NCBI RefSeq assembly: GCF_003473485.1
Contig: NC_053042.1
Span: 48,757,762-48,821,761, forward strand
Reading direction: 5' to 3'
Source: Medicago truncatula
Taxonomy: Eukaryota > Streptophyta > Magnoliopsida > Fabales > Fabaceae
DNA length: 64,000 bases
Shown here: piece by piece, positions 22,880 to 34,359 of the stretch
How positions within the stretch are numbered: the first letter of the stretch is position 1
Layout of the letters: every line of letters starts with the position of its first letter
Translations under genes and position numbers: made by a program
The notes under the pieces: model-generated
Told to the model about the DNA's origin: nothing
The model's input: only the letters and a program-made list of their open reading frames with translations
The model's database searches: none

Positions 22880-22990
22880 CATTGGTCCGCGTGCACATCA
22901 GCATAACGCGATTTCATACTTGATTTGGCATAATCTCATTGGTCTGCAAGCACATCATCATAACGCGATTTCAGACTTGGTTTGACATAC
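22880..22990. repeat. Two ~55-bp tandem copies in the LINE remnant
   Basis: Two copies share 'cattggtc(c/t)gc', 'gcacatca' and 'cataacgcgatttca' and lie back to back. They fall just before the zinc-binding part of ORF2 and represent a small duplication after or during decay. Confidence 0.75.
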
Positions 22991-23340
22991 ATATGTTCCT
23001 CTGAGAGTTTCAGTTTTTACTTGACGTCTTATGCGCAATAAGTTACCTACTAGAGATAACTTGTTTCAGCATGGTGTGATCTCTCATGATGCTCAACATT
23101 GTGTGAGTGGGCGTGGGAAAGTAGAAACGACAAACGATTTGTTTTTTCATTGTTCCATTTTTTTTCTTTGTGGTGTATGCTTTGTGATTGACTGGGGTTT
23201 TCTTTTGCTGACCCCCTCGGGATCACAAATTGTTTTGTTCAGTTTGCTTACTTTACAGGTGGTTCGAAAGTACAACACTCTTTTATGCACTTATTTTGGT
23301 TCACGTATGTTTGAGTTATTTGGAAGGAAATGAATGATAT
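22985..23340 (+). pseudogene. LINE ORF2 fragment, zf-RVT zinc-binding end
   Basis: Reads VPLRVSVFT, then RNKLPTRDNLFQHGVISHDA, a CV...G...ETTNDLFFHC run, and a hydrophobic tail. This is the zinc-binding domain (zf-RVT) that ends plant LINE ORF2 or related endonuclease/RT proteins. Stops and shifts interrupt it. It fits with the fragment at 21499-21745 as one decayed element on the plus strand. Confidence 0.8.
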
Positions 23341-23699
23341 AATTTTTAATAATAAGGAAAAATCAATCCTTCAACTTCTCGACAAAGTAAAGATGCCTTT
23401 TTATCGGTGGCTAAAGGCAAAAGTTGTCAACATGTTTTGTGTATTTTCAGCATCTTTTTGGCACGTCTTGTCCTAAGGAGAATGTTTGGTTGGTTTACTA
23501 TATTTCATTTTACCTTGTTAAAATTAAAATACCACTTTATGATCTTGAACTCAGAATTTACGTTTCATTTTACCTCAAATTTAGAATCTCACACAAATTT
23601 CGTAACCTACCTCATTAATCATCAATCAATAACTTTACATAATTACATTTTAATATTTTAATATTAAAAAGACGCGGGTCTCACCGAAAGAGAGAGTGT

Positions 23700-24835
23700 T
23701 ACATAAAACGAGTAAATAGGCAATTACCCCCGTGAAATTGTAAGTTTCGTCAATTATCCCCATAAAATTAACAAAACTTCAATTACCCCCCCTGAAATTG
23801 CACAACATTAATCAATTTACCCCCTCCGTCAAATTTTTCTGTTAGTCAACATGACGTTTTGCAAATACCCCCTGGAGTTTTGCACTTATGTGCAAAATGC
23901 CCCCTGAACTTGGAAAATTTATATTTTTTTTCTTATCCTTAAAAGTGACTGCATTGTCACTGATTGTAAAGCATATTAGCTAAGTTTTGTCGGTATACAA
24001 CCATATATGTTCCCTGAAACGATCAAACTAATGCATGACATACATGGTGAAACACATAAATGGCATAACCAAGATGTCAAAATATATGGCTGCGTTACTC
24101 CATATAAATTTTAGGATATATATGGAGTAAATATAAATTTTAGGATATATATGGATTAAATAGGCAATTACTCCATATATGGTTATAAGTGGTGACATAT
24201 TGTATTATTGTCTTGTCTTAGTTTAGAAAAGGAGTGACTATTGCTCATCTTTTTTATTCTGTTATATGATCGACTACATGTGTTTATGAATCCCTAAATG
24301 TGAATCATAATGAACCATTTTATTTGAGCAGCTTCGATTGCATTAGCTTTAAACTTTCAACGATTGAATTTTAGTTTTTTTGGCATGATTTTGAATGGTG
24401 TACCATTCTTTTGTTAAGTTCACTTTCAACTATTAAATTAACACATTTGATTACATTTTTAACGCTTTGCACAAGACCCTTTTGATCCTTTTTTGTTCAG
24501 CTTTCACCATTCTATAGTCACTCAGGTTGTTGGATAATATATCAATTTTCATTGGCCAATTACTAAGTTCAAATTTGCATGTTTTGGATAAGAAAAAAAA
24601 ATATGAATTTTAGGATAAGAAAAAAAAATGAATTTTCAAGTTAGGGGGCATTTTGCACATAACTGTAAAACTTCGGGGGTATTTGCAAAACGTCATGTTG
24701 ACTAATAGAAAAATTTGACGGAGAGGGTAAATTGATTAACGTTGTACAATTTCAGGGGGTAATTAAAGTTTTGTTAGTTTCAGAAGGATAATTGACGAAA
24801 CTTATAATTTCAGGGGGATAATTAACGGAAAAACA
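23700..24835. mobile_element. Long-TIR element, ~235-bp arms, no ORF
   Basis: The left arm (about 23716-23950) and right arm (about 24600-24826) are inverted copies. They share words such as 'caatta(c/t)ccccc', 'gtcaaatttttct', 'gtcaacatgacgttttgcaa' and 'atgtgcaaaatgccccct'. The spacer of about 650 bp is AT-rich and has no open frame of note. The exact ends and any target duplication are unclear because the outer few bases have diverged. Confidence 0.8.
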
Positions 24836-25379
24836 CCTCTCTCCAATAGATACCTTTTTTTTCTTCAAGAATAGAATAGAAGTACTTGTTAGATACTAAA
24901 TATTTAAAATAAAAACCACCCCATTATAGATATGATGTAATGTTCCCTAAAAAAAAAAAGATACGATGTAATGGTAAATTTATATCCATTCATTGATAAA
25001 ATATGGGCAATATAGTTGTCACCCATCTTTATAAAAAAATAATAGTTGTCACCTTATTTTAGAACGACACAAAAAAATAGCACACCCTGGCATAGCAATT
25101 GAATAAAATCACAATTAAAGCAAAAATCATGTGCACTTTTAAAATCACTATCAGAATGAAAAGGCAAGCTTTTGAACATTTTCTCATTGCGCATACTCTC
25201 TCGTACTCTAATTTTTCTATTTATATTTTTTTTTGAAGGGAACTCTAATTTTTCTATTTTCTTAAAAGTCAAATAAAACCTCCAATAAATACTTTTCATG
25301 GCCACAGTCCACAACAATGAATAAGCTTTCACCACCAAAAAAAAAAAAAAAAGCTTTTATGATTGTAAAAAAATATTCA

Positions 25380-25590
25380 ATCATTTAAATCAATAGAATA
25401 TCATGAATAAATTTACAACACGTAAATCGAGATTAGTATAAAATGATAAAATTTCTATAAATGTGATAAAATAACAATGACCGAATCATTTAAATCGATA
25501 GAATATCGTGAATAAATTTACAACACATAAATCAAGATTAATTAAAATGACAAAATGTTTATAAATGTGATAAAATTACAATGACCGAAA
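25380..25590. repeat. ~105-bp tandem duplication
   Basis: Two adjacent copies share 'tcatttaaatc', 'gaataaatttacaacac' and 'taaatgtgataaaat', and both end 'caatgaccgaa'. They differ at scattered sites. Confidence 0.85.
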
Positions 25591-25809
25591 TACTAATATC
25601 TTATGTTTTGTAACATGGATGTTCAAATAGTGAGTGATCTATAATGGATTGAAATTAATCTATCAATTTGAATAAATAAACATCACAACAATATAAGAAA
25701 TTAATTTACTGAAGAAAAAAAAAGCATTATAAGGAATTAAATAATATTACATCAAGACAATGAACAAAACAATATTGTATTAAAACGAAAAAATCACTAT
25801 TTTTTTTTT

Positions 25810-26233
25810 GGGTTAAATATGTTTTTGGTCCCTATAAATATACCAACTTTTTGTTTTAGTCCCTCTAAAATTTTCCTTGTCCCTCAAAAATTTTCCATCT
25901 TCACTTTTAGTCCCTCTCTTAAAGTAAACTCATATGTAGAATACATATTTTTGAATAAAATTGTGCATAAAAATGCATATTATTATAAGAAACTCTAAAA
26001 AAAAAAATTAGAATTTTTTAACAAAACATGAATTTAATATGAATTTTTATATGTTTGACGGTTAAAAATTCATAATTAATTTATGTTTTGTTAAAAAATT
26101 CTAATTTTTTGGGTTAATATTTTTTACAATATTCTACACATTTACGCACAATTTCGTTAAAAAATACAAAAATTAACTTAAAAATAGAGATCAAAAGTAG
26201 TGATTGAAAATTTTATAGAGACTAAAACTTTTT
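25810..26233. mobile_element. Truncated long-TIR element (GGGTTAAATATG family)
   Basis: It starts GGGTTAAATATGTTTTTGGT and carries the family words 'tttttgttttagtccctcta' and 'gtagaatacatattttt'. The right arm stops at 'agagactaaaactttt' without the terminal 25 bp or so, so this copy is broken. It belongs to the same family as 30731-32557 and 40140-40447. Confidence 0.75.
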
Positions 26234-26667
26234 AATTGATCAACTTCTTAAATCACTTGACTAAACCAATTAAGCTTTCCTTCTCCTCCAAGAAAGTATT
26301 TATCACAAACATATGTTGTTGCATTTATTGAGTATTTTAACCGAAAAAAATAGATTAGAAAAATCAACTTGAATATATTTTTTTTAGAGAAACTTGAATT
26401 ATTTTAGAAAAGTATATAAGAGGATGTAATGAATAATTTAACCAGAAAATAATCATAAATAGCATCACCTTCCTAGAATGAAGTGCACTATAAATGCATC
26501 TTTACCCTTACTAGTACTCCTCCAACAAGTTCGGCACGAATTTAAGAAGTGTTAAGTCTTTGTTCCTACAAAAATGCTGCAACTCAACTGAACTAAACAA
26601 TCTCACTCCTCAAATTCAACAACACGTCGATCACCGCCATACACGTGTACGGTGATTGACAGACAAC

Positions 26668-29600
26668 ATGGACTCTCACACTCCTCTTCTCAACACCACG
26701 GCGGCGACGTCATCTTCGTCTGAGTTATTGGAGTTAGACGGTGGCGACTACTTGGAAGTGAAAGGGTTCAAACAAGCAAGGAAAGTATTCGCCATTGAAA
26801 CATTGAGAATATGGAAAATTGCATTGCCAATAGTTTTCAACATATTGTGTCAATATGGTGTTAACTCTATCACCAATATCTTCGTTGGTCATCTTGGCGA
26901 CATTCAACTTTCTGCTATTTCTCTTATTAACTCTGTCATTGGCACTTTCGCTTTTGGCTTCATGGTTAGTCTCTTTCAATCAAAAGTTTTTTTTTTTTTT
27001 TTTTTCTTTCTACCCACCCCATTTGAGTTTTTCTTTAAACCTCGTATTTGATGATTATATTTTTATTTTATTTTGGGTTGCTTAGTTTCATGAATGGGAA
27101 AGAAAATCAGGGATTTTTGCTGAATTGCTGAATTTTTTAATTTTTTTTTTTTTTTATGCTGATTTCTATTTTCTTACTGTTTTATTAGTCTTTGAAACTA
27201 AGAAAACGTTTTCCTTTAATTCATTGCAACTAAAATTTAGTTTTTTTTTTTTTTTGTTGGGTTTGATTTTCTTTATTCTCTCATTGTCCTTGTTGAGTTT
27301 TACCTTCCTGAAAAAGAAACTAGGAAGAAGAGTTTTTTAGTACAAAATTAAGCATTTAATGGTTTTAATATGGGCCTGATTGGATAAACTACTTATTTGC
27401 AGCTTATTATGTATAAGCTATTTTTATAGCAAAAGATAAAATAATATTAAATTGTTTTTGTATATGCTTATGAAAATAAGTTGAAAAAAGCTTTTGTCAT
27501 AAGCTTTTCACAATTCTCCCAAATAGTTTCACAAAACTTAGGTAGATAAGCTCAATCCAAACAGCCCCTATTATTATTATGAAGATGCAGAGCATTTGTA
27601 ATGTTTTCATGTTATCTTGTGGGTAAAATACATTTTTTCAGTGTCAAATGCAAGTTCTGATTGATTTTTTATTTATTTGACTTCTGTTATGTGTTGTGTA
27701 TTTATTGATTGTTATTTTGGCATGAAAATTTGGCTTCAAAACAGAAACCAAGTTGTATAGATACTGTATGTCTTGTTAACTGAATGTTGTTTTTTAAGGA
27801 CAAATTTTGATGGTACTCTATTAACCTGTAGTTAGGTATGGGGAGTGCGACCGAGACGCTCTGCGGTCAAGCTTTTGGAGCTGGACAGGTTCATATGCTT
27901 GGTGTTTACATGCAACGGTCGTGGATAATTTTATTTGTGACAAGTATTATCCTATTGCCAATATACATATTCGCTGCTCCAATTTTGAAACTTCTTGGCC
28001 AACAGGAAGATATGGCTGATCTTGCTGGAAGTTTTGCTCTTCTAGTAATTCCTCAATTTCTCTCACTTTCCTTTAACTTTCCGACCCAAAAGTTCCTTCA
28101 GTCTCAAAGTAAGGTCAATGTCATTGCTTGGATTGGGTTAGTGGCTCTAATTGTGCATATTGGGTTGCTCTGGCTCTTGATTTATGTATTAGATTTAGGC
28201 TTAACCGGTGCAGCGATTGCATTCGATGTCACAAGTTGGGGAATTACATTGGCTCAACTTGTTTATGTGGTGATTTGGTGTAAGGACTGCTGGAATGGAT
28301 TGTCCTGGTTGGCTCTTAAGGATATATGGGCTTTTGTTAGGCTATCGGTTGCGTCAGCTGTTATGCTTTGCCTTGAAATTTGGTATATGATGAGCCTCAT
28401 AGTTCTGGCTGGCCACCTTGATAATGCAGTGATTGCTGTTGATTCCATCTCTATATGGTAAGCTCATGGTTGCAGTTCCACTCGTGTTGCTCTAAATGAA
28501 ATACGATATGATTACATAAACCAAGACAAAAGTTTCTATCAAGCAGATTGTAGTTTGATATTAGTAATCAATTGTTGAGATTATGGATGTTTTGTAACCT
28601 TTTGCTAATACATTCAATGATGTTTTGTAGTATGAATTTCAATGGATGGGAAGGCATGATCTTCATTGGAGTAAATGCAGCTATAAGGTATGCAGCCGAA
28701 AGTTATGTCTTACTGTTGTTAGTTGTTCCAATTTATGATTGATGAAATTCCAAGGTACCTAGATGCTAAGTTCCTTGTTATGAGTCTGATCATGTTATGT
28801 TTCACTTGTTAAATATGTATAACAACTTTGCATTATTAGCATTTGAAGCATATTGATATAGGTTTTTCTATTGTCATTTTGTTTCATTTTCACCTTTGTA
28901 TTTTCCTTGTTTTCAGTGTCAGAGTTTCCAACGAACTCGGACTTCGACATCCAAGAGCTGCCAAATACTCTGTCTATGTGACAGTCTTTCAATCTCTTTT
29001 CATGGGAATATTCTTCATGGGTGTAATTTTGGTAACTAAAGACTATTTTGCCATTGTTTTTACCAATAGTAAGACTTTGCAAGTGGCGGTTGCAGATCTG
29101 GGAAACCTCCTTGCCGTGACAATGGTTCTAAACAGCGTTCAACCAGTGATTTCGGGTATGAGTTTGTTAGCATTTTCCTTGTCTACTTCATGAAGGGTAA
29201 CTAACAGATCATCGCCTTAGTTTATCTTCTATTCACCCACTTGAAATTATTCTTACAGGTGTTGCTGTTGGAGGTGGGTGGCAGGCCTTGGTGGCTTACA
29301 TCAATGTAGGTTGTTATTACTTGTTTGGGCTTCCACTAGGGTACATTCTTGGTAATGTTGCAGAATTGGGGGTTAAGGTAATGTATTTGCTATTCACTAT
29401 TCTATTTCTGTTCGTTTCTTAACCTTGAAGAACTTCATAAATTTAGTCAAACATAAACTTTTACATTTTGATCTGCAAAATTGAGAAGAAAGGAAAATAT
29501 TAGAGCCCTTTTTGTTCTAGTGATAAAATAAACGCTACAGAAAGTATTACGGAATTTTTTGAAAATGCATTTTAATGAAAATTCTGAAAATGTATTTTCT

Positions 29601-30222
29601 CGAGTTTGCTTGAATCTTTTCTCTATCACAATTAAGAAAGAAAATTCATAATCATATGTCATATTATCTACCCACGTACACTGAAAATGTTGTTAGAAAG
29701 TAAATGTGTCCTTACTTGTTTGCTGTTGAGTGAAAAATGTTAATGTCATGAATGGTTCCTGCTTTAATGCCTCTTTTTGATAAACATTTCTATCCAAAGA
29801 CTCATTGACCGTTTTATAGGTAGAAGATAAAAAGTAAAAACGGAAAAAAGAAAAGAAGCGAACAACTCTTTCTAATGATTCTGAATTTTTTTAGGGACTT
29901 TGGGGAGGTATGATATGTGGAATTCTCCTCCAGACCTTGCTGCTCTCGGGGATACTTTACAAAACCAATTGGAACAAAGAGGTAGGCAATACTTCTCATT
30001 CTAAGACTCATGTTGGATTTTCTCGCTTGACTACAACAGAAAAATGTATTGATCACCCTTTTTCTATCCTATGATATAACTAGCTTGAATGAATTTAGAG
30101 ATTCTCACTGCTTTCAATCATTTGACTCTTCTCAATTGTAGGTGGATAATACATCTGCACGGGTGCAGCAATGGGGTGGACAAACCGTAGAAGTTGACAG
30201 CAATGGGGTGGACAAGCCATAG
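26668..30222 (+). CDS. MATE efflux transporter (DETOXIFICATION family)
   Basis: Membrane antiporter of the MATE/DTX family. Such proteins export or sequester organic compounds in exchange for H+. Seven exons: 26668-26964, 27832-28457, 28631-28687, 28917-29155, 29259-29377, 29895-29981, 30142-30222, giving 501 residues with about 12 membrane segments. Family signatures visible are QYGVNSITNIFVGHLGD, GMGSATETLCGQAFGAGQ, a QRSWIIL segment, GVNAAISVRVSNELG and GVAVGGGWQALVAYINVGCY. It is closest in feel to the DTX27-35 group that includes TT12-like flavonoid carriers, but the substrate cannot be read from sequence. Exon 2 must begin TTAGGT at 27832 to keep LGMGSATET. Intron 1 holds a small hAT-like MITE. 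The last exon ends in a 32-bp duplication that sets the stop codon. Confidence 0.95.
27372..27568. mobile_element. hAT-like MITE in MATE intron 1
   Basis: About 197 bp with terminal inverted ends GGGCCTGATTGGAT and (inverse) GGGGCTGTTTGGATTGAG. The interior is made of AAGCTTAT / ATAAGCTT words. It has no coding capacity. The 'TTTGGAT...ATCCAAA' ends with TAAGC repeats match a very common legume MITE type. No clear 8-bp duplication is seen. Confidence 0.65.
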
Positions 30223-30230
30223 AAGTTGAC
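30167..30230 (+). repeat. 32-bp tandem duplication at the MATE stop codon
   Basis: Copies at 30167-30198 and 30199-30230 differ at three positions. Because 32 is not a multiple of 3, the second copy is read in another frame. The transporter's stop (TAG, 30220-30222) falls inside it. Confidence 0.9.
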
Positions 30231-30730
30231 GAGACATTGTATTCCGCATAAAGTTGCACGTATCTCCCACTTCCTACCTGTTCTCTTGTAAAATTAGGGA
30301 TAATGGTCTCAAAAATCCTTTCTGACCATTTTGCATTGTAATGTAGTAGTTTGTTTCTTTCAATTAGGTTCATGACATAATCTGTCTATGTGTTGTGTTG
30401 CTGCTGAGAAATGTTGAGGACAGAAAAGCTTTAAAAAATTTGCCAATTTTTCTGTTCCATCTTTTAATTATATAGCATCTTAGCGAACCATCAGTGTTTT
30501 TCGTTTACTCTTGCACGTCCTAGCGAACCCATTGAGAGGGGGATGCCAAGAGACCGACCTCTGGTGAGAGGAATATGCATCATGACAGATTAGTTGTGAA
30601 ATGATAGAGAGCTGTATAATAATATAATGATTTATCACATTAAGTATGAAAAGTAAGAGTAAATTTTAATGAATTTTTCAACTAGCACTTGTGAAAGTAA
30701 GTAGATAAGAAAAGAATGTAGTAATAACAA
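30231..30730. other. 3' flank of the MATE gene
   Basis: Probable 3' UTR followed by unremarkable AT-rich sequence. I see no gene, RNA or repeat in it. Confidence 0.5.
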
Positions 30731-32557
30731 TGATTAAATATGTTTTTGTTCTATGTAAATATATCAACTTTTCGTTTTAGTCCCTCTAAAATTTTCCTTC
30801 AACTTTTAGTCTCTAAAATTTTGGCTAAAGTGCACTTTTTCCCGCTTAACTTTCAAAAACTTGCAATTTTGGCCCCCTAAGTAAAAAACTACAATTTTGC
30901 CCCCCTAAGATTTAACCCCTTTGCATCTTTGGTCCTTTTGGCCAATTTTGACCGGTCAAAGCCTACGTGGCATGCCACATGTGTAATTATTAAATTAAAA
31001 AAACCATATAATTGTTTTTTAAATTAAATAAATGAAAAATAAAATTAAAAAATCAAAAAAATCAGAAGAAAAAAAATTAAAAAGAAATTAAAATCTCATT
31101 CTTCATCTTATCATCATTCCAAATCCAATTCAGAAGAAAAAAAAATAAACAACTCTAATCCTCCACTCTCAATTTCATCATGATCAACCTTATCACCATC
31201 ATCACTCTCTAATCTCTCCTTATTCCTTTTCTCTCTCATGAATTTCTTCAAATCCGTTTTCTCCGACAATTCAGATCCATTATCGAAACCTACCGTCGCG
31301 ATTCCGATAATAGCACTGCCACTTCGAATCGCCATTCAAATCGATTGGATTCAAAGTGGAATAATAGGTTTGATGCTCAGTTTTGTGCAATTCATGGAGA
31401 AGTCTCATCTTCAATTCTTCTTCCTTCCTTCTGTTTGTGTTTTCTTACGACCTGGAGTATTTTGCTTTTGGTATGGTTTTGGGTTGCAGGTTATTGTGTG
31501 CTGAGAAAGAAGAACACATAAACAGCTTATCAATTTCTAGTCACTGCTTATTTTCTTCTTTTTCTGGATTGTATAATTGAATGAATTTGCAGGTTCACTT
31601 AAATAAGATCCCTAAAAAAAATCTAAAAGGGTTTGTGAGATACATCTAAAACAGAGAGAGAAATTCAGGTCTAATTTGAAGAAATTTTGGAACCAAATTC
31701 GAATCTAAGAAAGTTCCTTCAAGGTTAATGGTGACTGTGAATGTGAATCGAACCATAACAATTGAAACTAAAATTTCTGAACTCTGTGAGTGTGAATCTA
31801 TATTTTTCTAAAGGCAGTATGTAACTATTCTTGCTTTGCGTTTTTATTCAATTTTCATGAGTTTAGGATTTGGAACTATTGTATGTTAGTTTAGTAACTG
31901 AGATGTTGGGCATGAAATATGGTCAATCCACATAATCACAGATCTCTTGGTTGGATTGGGATTGAGAGGGGCATGGAATATGGTCAATCCACATAATCAC
32001 AGATTTCTTGGTTGGATTGGGATTGAGAGGCAAAAATGAAGAAGAAGAAACAAAAGATTGAGATTTGAATTTTATTTTTAATTTTTTTTGATTTTTTAAT
32101 TTAATTTTTAATTTAAAAAATGATTATATGATTTTTTTAATTTAATAATTACACACGTGGCATTCCACGTAGGCTTTGACCGGTCAAAATTGGCCAAAAG
32201 GATCAAAGATGCAAAGGGGCTAAATCTTAGGGGGGGCAAAATTGTTGTTTTTGTACTTAAGGGGCCAAAATTGCAAGTTTTTGAAAGTTAGGGGGGAAAA
32301 GTGCACTTTAACCTAAAATTTTCAATCACTACTTTTGGTCCCCATTTTTAAGTTAATTTTTGTATTTTTTTTAATGAAATTGTGCAAAAAAGTGTAGAAT
32401 ATTATTCAAAAATATGAAATCTACATGAGTTTACTTTAAAAGAGGGACCAAAAGTGAATATGGAAAAAAATTTAGGGACTAAAAGTTGAAAGAAAATTTT
32501 AGAAGAACTAAAACGAAAAATTAATATAATTTATAGGGACCAAAACATATTTAACCC
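30731..32557. mobile_element. Outer Mutator-like TIR element with nested insertion
   Basis: Left end TGATTAAATATGTTTTTG and right end (inverse) GGGTTAAATATGTTTTGGTC, flanked by near-identical 9-bp repeats TAATAACAA (30722-30730) and TAATAATAA (32558-32566). Inside, both arms carry the family words 'gttttagtccctctaaaatt' and its inverse. Without the inner insertion (30823-32313 plus one copy of its target duplication) it would be about 330 bp, close to the intact relative at 40140-40447. It does not encode a transposase. Confidence 0.85.
30823..32313. mobile_element. Nested Mutator-like element carrying gene-like sequence
   Basis: 1,491 bp inserted in the outer element. It has a perfect 9-bp target duplication TAAAATTTT (30814-30822 and 32314-32322). 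The ends are GGCTAAAGTGCAC and the inverse of GGTTAAAGTGCAC. Arms of about 200 bp share 'ccaattttgaccggtcaaag', 'cctacgtggcat' and 'aatttaataattacacacgtg'. The middle (about 31080-32050) is not AT-rich repeat. It contains MNFFKSVFSDNSDP at 31238 and, one frame over, IIETYRRD and NRFDAQFCAIHGEVSS, which resemble plant BSD-domain proteins. A transposase is absent, so it is a Pack-MULE-like non-autonomous element. The family's second member is at 38291-39551. Confidence 0.85.
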
Positions 32558-32739
32558 TAATAATAATTAGGAGTTTTGTAAGGGCATTGACATACAACAA
32601 CTAAACACATCAACTAATTGAACACATCAACTAATTGACCAACAACTATTGAAACTTATATTAGCCGCTTAATGTAGGCCAAACAACCTATATAAATGAA
32701 ATGAATAAACCCATATTAAAAGTTTGGTAAAAAATTAAA

Positions 32740-33631
32740 GGGTTAACACATGTTTATCCCCTGTAATTTGGACGAGTTTCGATTTACCCTTGTAAAAAAA
32801 AAAAATTAGATTCCAACACTATAATTTGAAGATTCTTTTGAAATAGACCCTGTAATTTGAAGATTCTTTCGTTTTAGACCCTGAGGTCATCTGACTGTGC
32901 AAACATGATGACGTGACATGCTGAGTCAGCATTTTTGGATGATGTGGCGCACTGACTGTATAATTAATTTTGTTTTAAATTTTTTTCTTTTCATTTATAT
33001 TAATTTTAAAATAATTAAAAAACTGAAAATTAATTTTAAAAATAGAAAAAAAAATTGAAAGATCAGAAGAAAAAAAATAAGATTTTTTTTAAATTAAAAA
33101 AATCAGAAACAAATTCAGGTTTATTTTTTAAAAAAAATATAATATGAAATTAAGATTTTGAAAATTAAAATAAAATCGATTTTTTTTAAGATTATTTAAT
33201 TTTCAAAATTTTATTTCATATTTTAATCTGAACTTTTTTTAAATTTCATATTTGTTTTTTTTTAAATTAAAATCCAGAATTTTTAATTTTTTTTCGAAAA
33301 TATATTGTTTTTTACGATTTTTTTATTTTTGAAAATCAATTTTCAGATTTTTTAAATTAATATAATTTCATTTATATTATTTTTCATTTTAAAAAATATG
33401 CAAAATGCCACGTGTGCCCTTAAAAAAATAATAAACAAAATTAATTATATAGTCAGCGTGCCACGTAATTAGATTTGCACAGTCAGTGCATCATATCAGC
33501 ATTTTGTCCAGTCAGATGGCCTCAGGGTCTAAAACGAAAGAATCTTAAATTAAAGAGTTGGAATCTAATTTTTTTTTTTACAAGGGTAAATTGAAACTCG
33601 CCTAAATTACAGAGGTAAAGACATATTAACC
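32740..33631. mobile_element. Long-TIR element, ~240-bp arms
   Basis: It starts GGGTTAACACATGTTTATCC and ends with the inverse of GGTTAATATGTCTTTACCTC. It is flanked by 10-bp identical repeats AAAAATTAAA at 32730-32739 and 33632-33641 (9 bp if one A belongs to the element). The arms share 'gtaatttg(g/a)', 'tcgttttagaccctgaggtc' and 'gactgtgcaaa'. The spacer is long A/T tracts that are themselves partly inverted. There is no ORF. Confidence 0.85.
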
Positions 33632-34159
33632 AAAAATTAAATGAAAATGGAAGAAAGGATGACAAACTGACTGGTGGTACGTAGTATACTTAATTCTTCT
33701 AGTTTTTCAGGCATAGAAATAGTCATTTGTATTCTTGTACTACTGTTGCAGACAAAAAAAATGATTAGAGAATATTCCAGAGAAATGAAAGACATCATGC
33801 TAAGGAAGTAGGAGGCTTCTGAAGCTTGAGAAGAAAGAAGTATTTTAATGTGACTTCACATAGGGGAAGCAACCCGTTAGCAATATTTGAAGCATAGGCA
33901 TCATGCGGTTATATAGTACTCCTCCTATCTTGGTCTCTTTCTGTAGAAGGAAAGCTTCAATTACATGTTTAATCTTCAAGAATTGAGATAATGAGGAAAG
34001 CTAAAGTGATTTTAAACATATGAAAGTGAAGAGAAAATATTAAACATTCCAATCAGGTGTGTGGATGAGTGAATAGGGAGAAAATTTTGACGACAGTTTG
34101 TCTATTGTCGAGGGTGCTAAAAACTAGCTAAGTGAGTGGGTGTCTATATTGTCACTCAA
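33632..34159. other. Flank upstream of the U5 gene
   Basis: No gene is recognised. It lies between the last TIR element and the USE of the U5 snRNA gene. Confidence 0.5.
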
Positions 34160-34210
34160 GTCCCACATCGTCTAATCCAAAAGCAAGGCTGAGTTTCTCG
34201 CATATAAAAA
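34160..34210 (+). promoter_or_regulatory. snRNA promoter: USE and TATA box
   Basis: GTCCCACATCG (34160-34170) is an exact plant Upstream Sequence Element (RTCCCACATCG). TATAAAAA lies at 34203-34210, leaving 32 bp between them. In plants this longer spacing specifies RNA polymerase II snRNA genes, and the shorter spacing of about 23-25 bp specifies polymerase III. The class fits U5. Confidence 0.93.
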
Positions 34211-34239
34211 GAAAGGACCTCACCACTTCTTAATTACGG

Positions 34240-34358
34240 AGCCGTGTGATAATGACATAGCGAACTATTCTTTCGCCTTTTACTAAAGAATACCGTGTCA
34301 GTGTCACATTTAGCGGCATACGCTAGTTTTTGGAAGAGTCCTCTTTACGGAGGGCTCT
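34240..34358 (+). ncRNA. U5: U5 spliceosomal snRNA gene
   Basis: U5 holds the ends of exons in the spliceosome through loop I. Loop I CGCCTTTTACT is at 34274-34284, closed by ATTCTTT/AAAGAAT. The long 5' arm pairs in successive stems: GCCG with CGGC, TGTGA with TCACA, and TGACA with TGTCA. An Sm-protein site AGTTTTTGG (34325-34333) precedes a 3' hairpin, AGAGTCCTC pairing with GAGGGCTCT (34335-34358). About 119 nt is the usual size for plant U5. The 5' end at A34240 is inferred from the TATA distance (about 30 bp). With USE, TATA and 3' box all intact, this looks like a functional gene, not a pseudogene. Confidence 0.94.
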
Positions 34359-34359
34359 G

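Larger units (their letters stand above)
24836..26667. other. Upstream region of the MATE gene with repeats only
   Basis: It contains a ~105-bp tandem duplication (25380-25590) and a truncated TIR element (25810-26233), listed separately. No other gene is seen. The last 150 bp before the ATG at 26668 are probably promoter and 5' UTR. Confidence 0.5.

Noticed and set aside
31114-31504. Open frames in the nested TIR element as a real gene
   Set aside because: They lie between inverted arms and consist of frame-shifted pieces of another protein family. Treated as captured fragments.
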